64,000 nucleotides of DNA, taken from the NCBI RefSeq assembly GCF_905115235.1, contig NC_051850.1, positions 159,464,615 to 159,528,614 on the forward strand, read 5' to 3'. Below, piece by piece: positions 1 to 12,442 of the stretch. Both the position numbers and the translations under genes were made by a program. The stretch comes from Hermetia illucens (Eukaryota; Arthropoda; Insecta; Diptera; Stratiomyidae). The notes below the pieces were generated by a model. That model saw only the letters and a list, made by a program, of their open reading frames with translations, searched no databases and was not told the DNA's origin. Position 1 is the stretch's first letter. Each line of letters starts with the position of its first letter.

Positions 1-2027
1 ATTTGAGCCTTCCAATTTCGACTCCAGCAGGGGAATTTTATCGGTGTGGCAGGGCTTCACCGCTTTGCCGAGCAACATGGCGTGGGATTTCTGATTGATT
101 TATTTGGGGAACTGCGTGAAAAAAAAGTCCCTTTGAAAAGGGAAGGAAACAGTTTGAGATGGAATTAGGTGAAATTGTGAAACGGCGATCGAATCGAAAC
201 AAAATTTTCACGTCACATTTCAGGAAGAAAGTTCCAACAAAAGTGGAACCGGTCATCCAGTCCCATTTCAGTAAATGGAGAATTGTATCGACAAGGCGCT
301 GAGTCTTGATGAATTGAGGAAGAGTGGTCAAAGTATCGCATTCCGGAATCGAAGCAGAGAAGAAGTAGAGCTCCGAGACTTGTAAAGGCAGAGTTTATAG
401 CTCACTAGAGAAGCGTCGTCATAGTCTCAATCAGTCTCGGCCATTTTGTCTCCGTACCTTCGCGGTGAATCTTCTCAGATTGTGTTCTTGTCTTGTCTTC
501 TGATACACTAAACGCGGAGGAAGAAAAAAAAACCGTCCAACATGAAGAGAATATTGTGGAGATTATATGGCAAAACTTTATTCTGTGTAAAATATTTCGC
601 GTCAGTCCTCCCATGTATTTATGGTTTCCCCCCATCATGTTTGAAGCGGCAGGGGCGAACATTTCGATTGAACTGGGCCGCTGCAGGGTCGCCATGTAAT
701 CTCCTCCCCTCCCCAATAAGATGAAAGGAAGACGGAGGCCCCTTGTCACGTTGGTTCAAGAATCGGCTCTTGGCTAGTCCTTCCTCGTTAATCCTTCGCG
801 CGTTAGTTGTTTTTTTTTATTTGATCCTCTTCCTTATTAGGTTCGCCAGTTTAGCATCTTTGGAAATGAAATTTTCGGGGGTATGAGCACCCCCCTCTCC
901 AGACTTTACATCTCTATTATAGTACTTTACCTCGGGTGGGTTTAGTTTTGTTGACTACTGAGTCAACCACGTGATAAAAACTCTGTGTCTTGGGAGACTG
1001 TATTTGAGAACCAAGAGGCTCGGCCCACATTTCCCCAAACTGCTAGCATTCGGGTTAGATCCAGCACGTACCGTCCGGTTCCATATATTATCTCGCGCAG
1101 TCGGTGTTCACGACTGACAAATGCTGTTAGGGGGAGTTTGGTTGGTTGACAGACTTGGTGACCGGGTTGGTGCCAAGGTGATACAACGCTGTAGTTTCAT
1201 CGTAACACATGTTCCAACCACTGACCTCATTTCAGGGCATTCGGCTTTGTTCTCGACCAACAACTCAAACAGCAGATTACGTCCAGTTTTCGTCTTTTTA
1301 TTAAAGCATTTTTTTTTAACTCTTTTTACATTTTCTCTAAAAAACTCTTTTCTTTATTTACAACTTCTCTCTAAAATATTGTAAAAATTATAGTACAACG
1401 TCGATTTATATTTTCAGTATATAATCCTTATTGAATGATGTAAATGAATTAAACTTAGAAAAATGAATTCTATTACAGAAACTAAACGGTCATGCAATCT
1501 ATTTACTTCTGTAGAGACACTCAAGTGTTTTTCCTGGATAGCGACATCAAGCGGACTTCAAATTATTGAAAAAAACATACACACGTCCGGATGATAGAAT
1601 AATCAAGTAAAATCTAAGCTATATATCTAAACAAGAATGGTTTAACCATATCACATCACTATCAAATTTAATTTTTTTCATGTTCCACCCAAAACGGACC
1701 TACATGGAACATACGTACTGCAAGCAACTGTCGACCCAGAAGTTTCACTTCTTTATAATGTGGACATGTTTGTTTTGAGCGAAGTTATCTGATACGCATT
1801 AATCTGAACGAAACGGACTTTTTTCTAGGAAGTAAAATAACGATTTGTATTCGTTGCAGCAACTAAGTGAATGATTATCACAAATTCTTGTCCTCGGTTG
1901 TTATCTTTTTGTTGAATATGTTTAATCCTCACAAAGGATGCATATAATAAAAATATAAAACTGTAAAAAACTTCTTATCTTCAATCTACTAGAGCCAGTG
2001 CTACTTAACCTCCTTATGCTCATTTTT
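1..2027. other. Intergenic sequence and DIS3L2 downstream flank
   Basis: No gene is recognisable. Short open frames here have no family resemblance and are interrupted by AT-rich runs. The part next to 2027 should hold the 3' UTR of the minus-strand DIS3L2 gene. On that strand an AATAAA hexamer lies near 1353-1358, but the real cleavage site cannot be chosen from sequence. Confidence 0.5.
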
Positions 2028-5000
2028 CTACGACTTGCTTGCACTAGTTTGAACTTCTTGTCCAGTTTCTGAGATCGGGACCCCGATCGAGTCTGTTGAT
2101 GTTTGTTCGATTTGAATTGTGCCCGGTGTGAGATTAGAGGTTTCGTCGCGAGTGTCTGTCGACTCGACGGAGAGTTGTTTCATCGATTCAGCAATTTCTG
2201 TGACTGAATCTTTTTGTTCATCTTTCTCGGGAGAATTTCCTGTTTTATCTCCTGCATCGGTTGTCACTTGTGCTTGCACATCTGCTTCATTTGTGTTCTG
2301 CGGCCTTGTATTTTCAGAGTCGTCACTTTGACTAACAGATGATGAAACTGTGCTGGACGAGTCACTGCTTACGCTACTACTACGGGAACTCTGATTCCTT
2401 TCAGTCAAGTCTTCTGAGATTGTCGTAGCAGAAACCTTTACCTCTTCTGAGTTTGACACAGCAGGAATGGTAAATTCTTCTGAGTTTGCTGCTATATCCA
2501 ACTCTCCTGAATTTGATACAGCCCCCGTGTCAATCGGATCATTAGTTTCCGCAACAAGTAACCTCGCCAAAGCGAGCGATTGGGACATCACCAGCTCTGA
2601 CATGCTAATGCTACTGTCGTTGTTTCCTAGTGAGCTTTCTTTAACATCTGACGCCTCATTAGCGACAGCCATTTTTTGAATGCTTTCGTCAACACTTCTG
2701 GTTTCTTCATTTACAGTCTCAGCTGCAAAATCGTCGTTTGTTTCACCATTCCCTTCGTCAGAAACAATCCTTTCTTCTTCTGCATTCACTGGAACATCAC
2801 TTTGTTGGTCATTGCTTTCGTTAACAGTCTCCTCCACTTTCTCTATATTGCTTCCTGGAGGTGGAGCAAGCACACCCCTTAACCGGTTCGATTTCACCGA
2901 CAATTTCAACCATACTTCGCTACATAGATTCACCTCAATATTTTCATCAGAAGAGGGATAAGTTATAAACATTTTACAAACTCCATTTTCCTTTGTAGTA
3001 CGTGTCTTCACTTCAGACTGACTCTTCAGACTCACCGAGATCGCATTGCCGGTTTCGACTAGTACTGCGTCAAACGAATAAGAATAAATCTCCATCACAG
3101 CCGCCAGCATTAGTACTGAACCTTTAGCCTTAACATAATGCAAGAAGTACAGGTTTGCACTATCATCACCTGCTAGTTTGGCACTGTACTTATCATCATT
3201 ACAGCGCTCAGCTAGAATTTTGAGTTCAGCGGGTGTTCGCTTAGGAACCGGAGTATAGTCCAAAGCAGCCGCCAACAATCTACAGAAAAGAAAAATATTT
3301 TAAATTATAAGAAATGATCCCAAAAAAATGTACTTGCCTGTGAACTAATACGTCAGGATATCGCCGAATAGGACTCGTGAAATGCGTGTAGATTGGAATT
3401 GACAATGCATAATGACTGAATTTATCATACTCCACGCCATCGCTGCAGAAGTATCTGTAGATTAAAAACAAACATTTCTTGTTATTCACATAAACAGAAA
3501 TGGTGAGTTAAAAGATGAGCACTAGCAGCTCATAGTGGTACAGGAAGTCTGCGACTGCAAAATGGTGGTTGGGGGGTCTAGGTGCTCTGAAAATGGCCTT
3601 AAAGTGAAGGAATCTTGTGTAAAACTTTAAAGGGTCGTATCTCCGTTAATACTGAGAATTTCGACAAGAGGAGCTTAATTCGTGATCACTTGTATAGTAT
3701 AGAGCACATTTAGTCCTGCAAAATGGTGTATAGATTGGGGGTCTGGATGCTCGGAAATGCTGATATCCTCGATAATGAAATGCCAAAAAAAATGCTCGTT
3801 GAAATTTTAGACTTAAGTCTACCCGTCTGTAGCCAAACATGCGGATCGATGGGAAATTTCCCGCTGCGAGTTTTAATAATTGCGATGTTAAATTATAATT
3901 TCGGGATGCGAGAAAAGCATAGATCAAAGTGCCTGTATCGACGTGATGCTCCATTTCTAGTAGCCGTCGTCAAAGCTCCCGGTAACCCCAGTCTCTTGTG
4001 GAGAAAGTGCAGAGGGTGTTGCATTTTGTGGCCTCTTCGATGAATCTACGGCGGTACCTGCATGCTCCGGTGCCGAGGGTCCTGACGACTTACTACCCGA
4101 TCGCCCTTTTCGAGAGGCGATTCTAGACCGTGATCTAGCCCTGCTGATCTGTGTGCTCTACAGAAGTCTCTGCAGCCTTAAAGACTGCACGAGGGTCCTG
4201 ATGACTTACTACCCGATCGCCCTTTTCGGGAGGCTATGTTACACCGTTATCTAGCCCTACTTCCTGAACGCAAAGCAACGATTGTCTTCGTCTACTGCTG
4301 CTGGGCCAAACACGGCTCGCGCGTGGACCTCGAGAATTTTGTCTGCGGTGGCGGCCAACGTATCCAGATAGCCCGAATCCATATATGCCTAAATGGTCTG
4401 TGTACTCTCCAGAAATCTCTGCAGCCTTAAAGACTGCGCCAGGTAGTTGCGATCACTGTCATCTGAGCGAACCATCAACAAGATCTTTTCGATAAATTGG
4501 ATACTCAGAATGGCGATAGAAATCTGTATCAACTTGCCAAAAGCTAACACCAACGTACAACCAATATCGAACACTTCTCTTGCGTTAATGACAAGAACGG
4601 TACTTTGCTTACCGACCGTCGAGCCGCAACGGATAGATGGCAAAAAAATATTTCGAGCACATTTCAACGGAAGATCGACAATTCCACATGCCAGCACAAC
4701 TGAAGTCGAGGAAGCAATAACCACCAAATGGCCGAGGAAAATCTCCATAGTGGTGGCACCGGGAGACACAGTACAACTGCCTGTATTGAAAAGAAGGAGG
4801 ACTCACGTCTCAAATCTTGCAATAACTGCGGTGGACCACATAATGTGTTCATGGATATTAAGCAAAATATGCGACCCCAGCTACACCGGCAACCCTTTAA
4901 TAAACATAAAATAGCCAAATCATCTTTCACTTCATTTCCCAAGGTCAAGCACCAGTGAACCCCGTTTCATAAATTTTAGAGGGACTTCCCGTCATGTTGA

Positions 5001-8000
5001 TGCAAGCTATAACACAATTCATGGCATCAATGCTGACCATATTCCAGGAGATGATGCGTAACCAGCCACAAATTCTACAAGTCAAATTTGTCATTGAACT
5101 TGAGCTGTACAGATTTTTAAACGATTCTTGGATCTCCGAAATGCATCTTACACAAAAAGACCACCGCCAGATGCAAGGATATACATTCTACGACACCAAG
5201 CATTCAGATGAAAAAGCTCACGGTGGAACTGATATTCTAATCATATCCCAGCTTAGACACTTCTCCGCCTAACCGATTCTAGCCACGAAATCATCTTTTC
5301 CAAGCTTTTCTAGGTCGCGAGAAAAGTGTATGAGCAATACAATTCCTCGCGTGATTTGCAAACCCGAAGGCCTATTTCTCGGAGTGGCCATCGAACGAGT
5401 TCACGACCGCTCTCTTGGACACAAAGCATTCACCATCGTCGTCAGGGGGGTCACATTGGCCGTAAGCGCGGCAAATTGCCTCCTCAGTTCTGCCACGTCG
5501 GCGGAGTCGTGAGACACCTCCGCGATCGCGAGGCGGTCGAGCACATCGTGCAATCGTGCGACCTGCAGAGAACCGCTATCGACACACGCTAGGATGACCT
5601 ACGTGCCCTCCGACTGTCGTTGAAGCCACATGGATTTTAGGAGGTCCAAGCCAATGTTGTCCCGATCCAGCTGCTTCATTTCCCGAAGCAACTGGCCGGC
5701 TTTGCGGTCACCAAGCATTAGATCACTTACCAACAGACGCCTAGTGAACTGGGCATAGGAACACTTGCTCAGCGATAGATTCCTCATCCAGGCCGACCAA
5801 CACGTGGTTGAATTTAGTGGCGTCCGTCGTGACGCCCGGCAGCGCCTAACCGAACTGGCCTACGCTGACGATATTAACATTATGAGAAGAATGGGCTCAC
5901 CTGGCGATGGGTTAAGCTGAGGCCAATGTGCCTGGTGGTGGATCCCTACTATGTCCGATTACTGAGACTGAACTGTAAAGTGGTCCCGGTTTTCCTTAAA
6001 CGGACACGTGGCCCATCACGCTGTCTCCAGATGCCTGGTATCGCTCCGCCACACCCTCTTGTCTTTGTATATCTCGATCTAGACAAGGCGTTTGACCGTG
6101 TGCCACACGAACTCATCTGGTATACCCTTTGGCAACACCTAGTACAGTACCAAAAGAACTCACGCGCTGGTTTAAATTTCTCTACCGCGATCCGAAAAGT
6201 AAAGTTCGAAGGGTGGCGAGCATGTCAAAACTGCTCCGTGTCTCTGTCGGTGTTAGTCAAAGAAGCACAACATCGAACACCTATGCAGAATCGTGTACTT
6301 CTGCATGATTTGGACCAGACTGGGTGAGAATTCCAGGACATCAAGGGAAGTCGTGAGTGATTTAGGTACAATATCTGTAGCTGACGAGCTGTTAGTTGAC
6401 AAGACGGGTTGCTCCACGTATTGACATTGCTATCCCCCATCATAGTAACATTGAACGGAAGTATGTAGAGAAGAAGGTAGCCGAACACTGGCTCGGAAAA
6501 TCAAAGAAATTTCGCGCCTCGGAAAAGTGATTGTAGCTCCCAGCTACAGATCTTGAAGAAAAAGAAGAAGACCAATAGTTGTCATCTATGTACATCAAGT
6601 GTGTCAGCTCGCACTCACGCCATGATCACATCCGAGTGAAGATATCTGCGATCGATATGGAATTGTATCGTGGGAAAATTGCAAGGGAGGCTTCTTCGAT
6701 GGTATGATCATGTAATTCGCGCTAACGAGATTTCACAAGATTGATCTGAACATTGAAGTCGATGGAAAGCGGTCAACTAAACAACGATGGCTTGATGCAC
6801 TAGATGGTGATTTGAGAACCTCGCGAATCCATCCCGATCAGTCCTTTGACCAAGGAAAATGGAACAACCGATAAAGACAAGGCGGTTGCGGCGTCAATAC
6901 AGCGTACAATAACAAGCACTCCTTCAATATTTTATTCTAATAATTAATAACCAAATCATCCACTTACTTGGCTCTCATCATAGGCTTCGAAATGAGCTGG
7001 GACAAGCAAACAGATGCCGCCTCGGTGTTTCCACATTCCGCAATCAAACGCCTCAACGAATTATATATCGATTTGGAGTTGCTTACGTCCAAAGACATTC
7101 CCACCCTCTGCAATATATCCTTGACGCGCTTCAAAACATTCTTCAACGGAGACTGATGATTACGCAAGATCGATAAGCTGGGAAATTTCTCATAAATAAA
7201 CGCAGCCACCGAACGATTTGCCAACAACATGAACTCCTCAATCAGGAAATTCGCCTCGAGCTGTTCCTGTTTTTTCACTTCAATTGGTGCTCCCGTATTC
7301 GGATCCAATATGAACGACATTTTGGGTCGATCGATTCTCAAGGCTCCGTTTTCGAAGCGTTTTCTTCGCATGATTGTGGCAAGGGAGTCCAATTGTCTGA
7401 CGCATCGAACCACGTCAGCTGCTGTGAATCCGTTGTGGATTAGGGGGAAATCCAAATCGCTGAACTCTCGGTCTGGATTGTCGATAATCAGCTGGGCATG
7501 CTGGTAGGCAAACTGCGTGCAGGAACGGATTACAGTTCGTGCGAATCGCGTGGAAAGTATTTCAGCTTCAGGGGTCATATTCCAAAATACTGAAAAAGCC
7601 AATTTGTCGGTACCGGGCAGCAGGGAACATCGGAAGCATAGCGATTTTGGCAACATATGGAACACTTCATTGACCATATAAACGCTAGTAGTGCGCATCT
7701 TTACCAGCTCGTCCAGTTCACATCCTTCTTCCAGGAAATATGACACATCGGAAATGTGCACGCCAATTTCAAAGTTCCCGTCGGGGAGTTGCTTCACCGA
7801 CATTGCATCGTCCAAATCCTTGGCTGTGAGAGGATCGATCGTGAAAATACACTCCTTTCTCAGATCCTCGCGTCTTCCTAGCTCTTCTTCGGGGATCGTA
7901 AACTCGCCGCTGTACATTTCATTGAATTTCTCATCGAACGGCACCAACTGCAAGTTGTTCTTCAGCAGGATCGCGCGATTCTCCGAATCCAAATCACCAC

Positions 8001-9699
8001 ATTTTCCAATTGACTGGACGATTCGTCCGATGCACACATCATTTTGCCAACCGATGATTTCAGCGACGTAAAGTGTGTCAGAGACTTTGTCCATGTTACC
8101 CTGTCGGAAGGAGTCGGGCCAGAATTCCTCGAAAATGCGAATGTTAGGTAGTCGCATGTCCTGCGGCACGAACATGATGAACTTACAGTTTTTCCGCCAC
8201 GAAAGGAAACTGCCGACGACCATGCGATTATGCACTTCTTTCACAATTTTGATCACGAACGCTTTCGTGCTTTTGCCGACCACAAGAGGTTCCTCTTCGG
8301 GTAGCTGAACAGTATCTTCAAGAGGCGGGGAATCCACGTCGAGTTGGTCGTCGGTTTGGGAGTCTAAAATGACTTGATCGTCGGGTGGCGAGTCGACTGT
8401 CTCTTCCGCCGTGGTTTGCTCCTCGAACCCGTTTCGAACAAAAGCTCGCACCACATCTCCCTGCAATGCAAACTTCCTCGTCAGTGGGGTCGAAATCATG
8501 GCGTCCCGTTCACTGTCGGTCACTTTTATGAATGCGTGATGGTTGTTCTTCGCGCTAATTCGCACTTCTTCCTCAACAATCACGCCGAGGTTCGCTTCTA
8601 CACATTTCTGAGCAAACGCCTCCAGTTTGCTCTCAAAGTCCTCCTCCTTAAAGTAGTTCTTTCTGCGCTTGGTGCTCGCCGTCACTGGGAAGGCAAACTC
8701 TTTTCGTTGATCCTCGGAAAGTCCTTCCTGGACAACAATGTTTACAAGATCCTCGAAAGTTTTCGGACTGGCTTCTTCCGGCGGTGGCGCGGCGGCAAAC
8801 AATTTCCCAGCGAATTTACGGTCCGAGTAGTTGGCAGCAATTTTGGCGTAGGAAGAGCGGAACGGTTGTGAATTCCATTTGAGGATTTTCGGATTCAAAT
8901 GCCAAAAGTTGTTGCTTTCAAGCAAAATTCCTCGGTTGCAGGCTTCCCTGGCAATGAGTTGCTCCCTCTTTTCGGCGGAAGTAAAAAGCATGTCGAGCAG
9001 AAAGAACGAGAGACTGTCCAATCTGAACTCGCCATTTCCATTTTCAGGCTTGCGGCCATAAAACTGGTCCCAAAGGGACTTCTCTGTTGAGCCCTTCTTT
9101 TGTCGCGCCCGTTTTTTTACCGATTTAGCGATGGAATCCTCCTCTTCTGTATTTCGCCTTCGACTAGGTCCCGGTTCAGATTCTGACACAGACCTTCCGG
9201 TTTTTGGCGCGTTATTTACCGTTGCGCTGGAGGTAAATAGCATGGATTTGATGAAACTGGCTTCAGCCCCTTGTTGGGATGCCGACCGTTCCGAGCAAGT
9301 TCGCCGTTTCCCCTCAGACTTCTGATCGACTGTCGTCTGTGATGGTCGCCTGTTATCCACTTTACTGCACTTGTTCGTGAATTTCGCCAGCTTGTTTTTG
9401 ACACGAGAGATTTTCGCCTTCAAATCACTGGAGGCGATTGGCGTCCGGCCAATTTCTGATTTCTGGGTCACTCCATTGGGGTCAAGCGGACCAACTTCCT
9501 CTCCCTCATCAGACAAGCCATTGTCTTCCTCGCAATCGTCCTGGCCTTGCTTGTTCTTTTTCGAACGATGTCTTCTCCGGCGAGGTCTAACCCGACGTTT
9601 AGATTCTTGTGTTGGCGCCTCTCCGCACGAATTATCCTTGGAATTGGGCACAACTTCGGGAATTCGCTCCGAAACACTCGCCTTCTCGTTAGCGTCCAT
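2028..9699 (-). CDS. Dis3l2: DIS3-like exonuclease 2 (DIS3L2), three coding exons
   Basis: This encodes an RNase II/RNB-family 3'-5' exoribonuclease, the exosome-independent cytoplasmic enzyme that degrades oligouridylated RNAs. The exons are 9699-6968, 3454-3338 and 3279-2028, giving 4101 nt and 1366 residues. The ATG at 9697-9699 begins MDANEKASV; an upstream GTG in frame was not used. The order is a basic N-terminus with [10 protein letters not shown], cold-shock domains, the RNB domain and an S1-like domain at the start of the last exon. The RNB active site [12 protein letters not shown] (residues about 621-632) keeps all four aspartates, so catalysis is expected. Near the exon 1-2 and 2-3 joins the family blocks [15 protein letters not shown] and [18 protein letters not shown] read continuously across splice sites. 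The last roughly 260 residues are an unusual Ser/Glu/Thr-rich acidic tail. The first intron (3455-6967) is filled with transposable-element debris; the second (3280-3337) is GC-AG. Confidence 0.93.
3280..3337 (-). other. 58-bp GC-AG intron in DIS3L2
   Basis: On the minus strand the exon ends ...GTTCACAG and the intron begins GCAAGTAC; it ends TTTTCTGTAG. Only this GC donor keeps the conserved VHRLLAA reading, because AG joins to A to make the Arg codon. The GT four bases further on would shift the frame. CAG|GCAAGT matches the known consensus for GC-AG introns. Confidence 0.85.
3960..5870 (-). mobile_element. Ty3/Gypsy-type LTR retrotransposon remnant (gag region), broken
   Basis: A decayed retrovirus-like fossil inside the large DIS3L2 intron. 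The minus strand carries pieces resembling the Gypsy gag capsid region, such as [14 protein letters not shown] near 5700 and [11 protein letters not shown] near 4340. A segment of about 70 bp is present twice in tandem (about 4075-4143 and 4190-4258), with further short repeats to about 4445. No LTR or intact pol is recognised, and the copy is broken many times. It appears old. The stretch 4480-5300 between the gag-like pieces is unassigned and may be a separate insertion. Confidence 0.55.
5920..6935 (+). mobile_element. LINE fragment, RTE-like family B
   Basis: The reverse-transcriptase motif [16 protein letters not shown] is seen near 6070-6120. From about 6640 to 6880 the C-terminal end of the same family follows, resembling the copy at 27640-28020 (…NIEVDGKRS…[11 protein letters not shown]…). 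The reading frame is broken repeatedly. An AYADD box just upstream (near 5857) comes before the AFDRVP block, which is the reverse of normal RT order, so that piece is rearranged or from another element. The copy lies in the first DIS3L2 intron and is transcribed antisense to that gene's coding strand. Confidence 0.65.
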
Positions 9700-9723
9700 T
9701 TTTGTTGCAGCAAGTGTTAGCAC

Positions 9724-10660
9724 TCTTCGTTATCATTTATCCTTTCTACCTATGAAAGAATGATTAATGTTACGGTTCTCAGGGAAATCCCGGAAAAATA
9801 TGCACCTGCAAAAACGCTATACGACGAAATCGCAACAACGTGACAGTTACAGCTGATGTGCATTGATGTGTCAATGACATTTGGCAGGCACAGTTGTTCG
9901 GTGACAGATGCCAATTGGGAAACAGGTAAGCACTCTCGGGAAGATAATTGTGCTAGAGGCAAATAACGACTTTGGAAAGTTTGATTACCAATTCGGGGAA
10001 AGGAGCGTTGACGCAATATAAAATATTACAATTAATATGGTGTGATCACTCCGTACTGGAAAACGATGGAATGAGAGTTTTTAGGCACCGGTGGACAGGA
10101 ATGAGAGGCGGGTTTAGAATAAAGTGCAGCGCTTCCTCATTGGTAATAGCAACCCGAGAAATGGATATCTTTTACTCGATTTGGGCCTTTGCAAGAACAG
10201 TGACCAAAGGCGGGAGGGACCAAGGAGATAGTGAGATTGAGGGAGCTTAGATTGTGGAGCCTAATTGCTAGGAGGAGGGACTTTAATTCAAAGGGGACCT
10301 TAATGTTTACAGAGATCTCTCTGCTCCCCCAACGAGGCGTTATCCATAGCAAGCGTTTTTATCAGTGGATTAGGGTGGGATCGCCACTTCTTCAGTCTGA
10401 CGGAGAGGGCGTACAGAAGAGAATTTTCGTTGAATTTTATGTTCGACTTACCGTATCTGGCGGTGGATTTCCTAAGTATAGTCCTTTCGAAGCGTTGGAG
10501 AGCTTCTGCTAGGTTGGGTGACCTGGTGGCCTATACTTTCTGGCACTGTGCGTCAGTGGCATTTCCCACTGGGGTTTCTGAAGCAAATAACCTTAGATTT
10601 AAGAGAATTATCGCTGAAATACGCCATGACTCTGTTGGTTAGATGTTTGAGAGTGAGAGA
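9724..10660. other. DIS3L2 upstream region, no gene seen
   Basis: This stretch lies upstream of the DIS3L2 start. The minus strand reads TTCTTTCATAG just before the start region (about 9750), which could be the acceptor of a 5' UTR intron, but no matching donor was assigned. The rest holds no recognisable coding or repeat family. Confidence 0.35.
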
Positions 10661-10744
10661 GGCTAGTAAGGGCCTTTTTTAAGGAGGTGGAAATAACAAT
10701 ACTAAAGCCACCGCCTACTCAATTCCCCCACTCTCCACCATCAC

Positions 10745-12420
10745 GGTGCGAAGTCAGCTCACTTTAAGTTGGTCACGTTTCGTCTCTACGTGGCGCACGT
10801 AACCGCGCTTTTCTAGTCTCCTCTGCCTTTCGCAGTTTACTATGGATAGATGCGCCTATGGAGTTAATCGCATCCCAGTCTTCCTGACATGCTAGCATTT
10901 TTCGCACCAGATTTTTTAGTACGAGCACCTCTTCTAGACTCCCTTTTAGGTTCTTGCTTTCTTCCACAAATCTTGGACAGTAGAAGAGAACGTGCTCTGG
11001 ACCGTCGGCAAGTCCTTCCAACTTGAACTGTTCCATCAAGGCAGTGCAAATTTCTTCTTTGAATATCTCTTCATCGAGATCTCTGCACTGTATATAGACA
11101 TCATGTTTTAGGTCCGTGCTGTGATATTCTCCCCATGGAGCTTTAAATTGAGTTCGGAAGCCATCAGTTTTTCCCAAGTTGGATTTTTCAGCTCAAACAT
11201 GAAGTCATCTTTCTGGGTCCTTCGAATCTTGCTGACATTTCCGCCTAGATCTTTTAGACCGGGATCAGCTTTGACCTTTTTCAGTATATCCACGTAGGAC
11301 TAATTTCCCTCTCTGGAGATCGCAATTGGTTTTGGGTGAATTCGCACTTTTACCCTTTTCTTCGCCTACCTTGGTCCATTCATCGTTTTCATTCTCTTTA
11401 GATTTTGCCGATTCGATTGCCGGAGTTTGCTCTTGGGGGATCTGCTTTCCCTCTTCGGTGTTTTTAGTTCCTTTTTTCGGGACTATTTGTATGGCCTTTT
11501 TCCTCTTATAAGCCTGCTGATTTTCCAGAGGATCCACGTCTTTTTCCGGCACTATCTTGTTTGGTGGCAGGTTGATTGCAATAAGATTAGGTGTCACTTG
11601 GGTCGCCTGTGACACCGTTGGGGTAGAAGATTTCAACTTGTCCTTGGAATTTGGTTCCTCCTGGTGCCATTTGTTGTAGAACACTCTAATATCTCTACCC
11701 CTATTTTTTTATGGCTTGATGGAAATTGTATTTGTCCTTGATAAACTCGGACAGCTCAACTATTTTTGCACCAAGTTGGGTGAAAGGTAATTCCTCTGCA
11801 TTAGAGGTCTGCCCTCCATGAGTCCTAACCGGATTACTACTTTCAGTTGAAAAAAGAACTAGGTTTTTTTCTTTATTCTGTAAATATTTTTATTTTTTCC
11901 CGCATACAATCGTTTCGGAGACCACGTGCCTCCTTCCTCAATGCTAGTATCTAATTAGGTAACCTAGTTCTTTCAACTTACTACTTTCAAATAGTCCTTC
12001 ACATTTGGCATTCATTGACCTTATCTCCGTTTTATCTTTTATTATGTTTGGCATTGGTGGAGATGTCAACGTTGACGAACTTCTTCTGAATGGGTCCTTT
12101 TCCTGGCCCTGGAGTACCTCTCGCTGTCGCTTCTCTTGAATATGTGCGCTCGGTGTTGTTGCCGATTTTGTCGTCCAACTCATCTTTCTTAGATTTTGTT
12201 ACTGGTTATCTCAGTAGAGTGGTACGGAACACCGTCTTTTCCAAATAATCTGAACACTTGTAGTGTTAGATACCACGGTGGCCAAGTTGTCCACCACCGA
12301 GGCACTGTGGTCAAGGGGTATCGACGACCGGGAGCCCGCTTGCTCACTCCCAAAAGCGCCGATACTGGGGTTCCGAGCCCTTGCACCGTAAGTTTATTCT
12401 TTCTCACGTCTTCCATAGTG
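10745..12420 (-). mobile_element. R1-like LINE copy, internally deleted
   Basis: On the minus strand this starts with R1-clade ORF1 material near 12180 (PFRRSSS…SPPMP) and 11684-11265. The block DLGGNVSKIRRTQK near 11270-11200 is also present in the copy at 37488-37796. The open frame 11177-10773 then runs from the ORF1 block ICTALMEQFKLEGLA straight into DGPEHVLFYCPRF, which belongs to the Cys/His tail of ORF2. The whole endonuclease and RT region is therefore missing, joined in frame at about 11005-11010. ORF1 itself is interrupted elsewhere. Confidence 0.75.
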
Positions 12421-12442
12421 GTTTTATGTTCTGGGTATCCTT

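Noticed and set aside
9700-9723. DIS3L2 start eight codons upstream (GTG at 9721-9723)
   Set aside because: It would need a non-ATG start; the ATG at 9697-9699 is in frame and gives the expected basic N-terminus.
12230-12400. SINE or tRNA-like sequence at GGTTCCGAGCCC
   Set aside because: There is no A box at the right distance and the region reads as the 5' part of an R1-like LINE.
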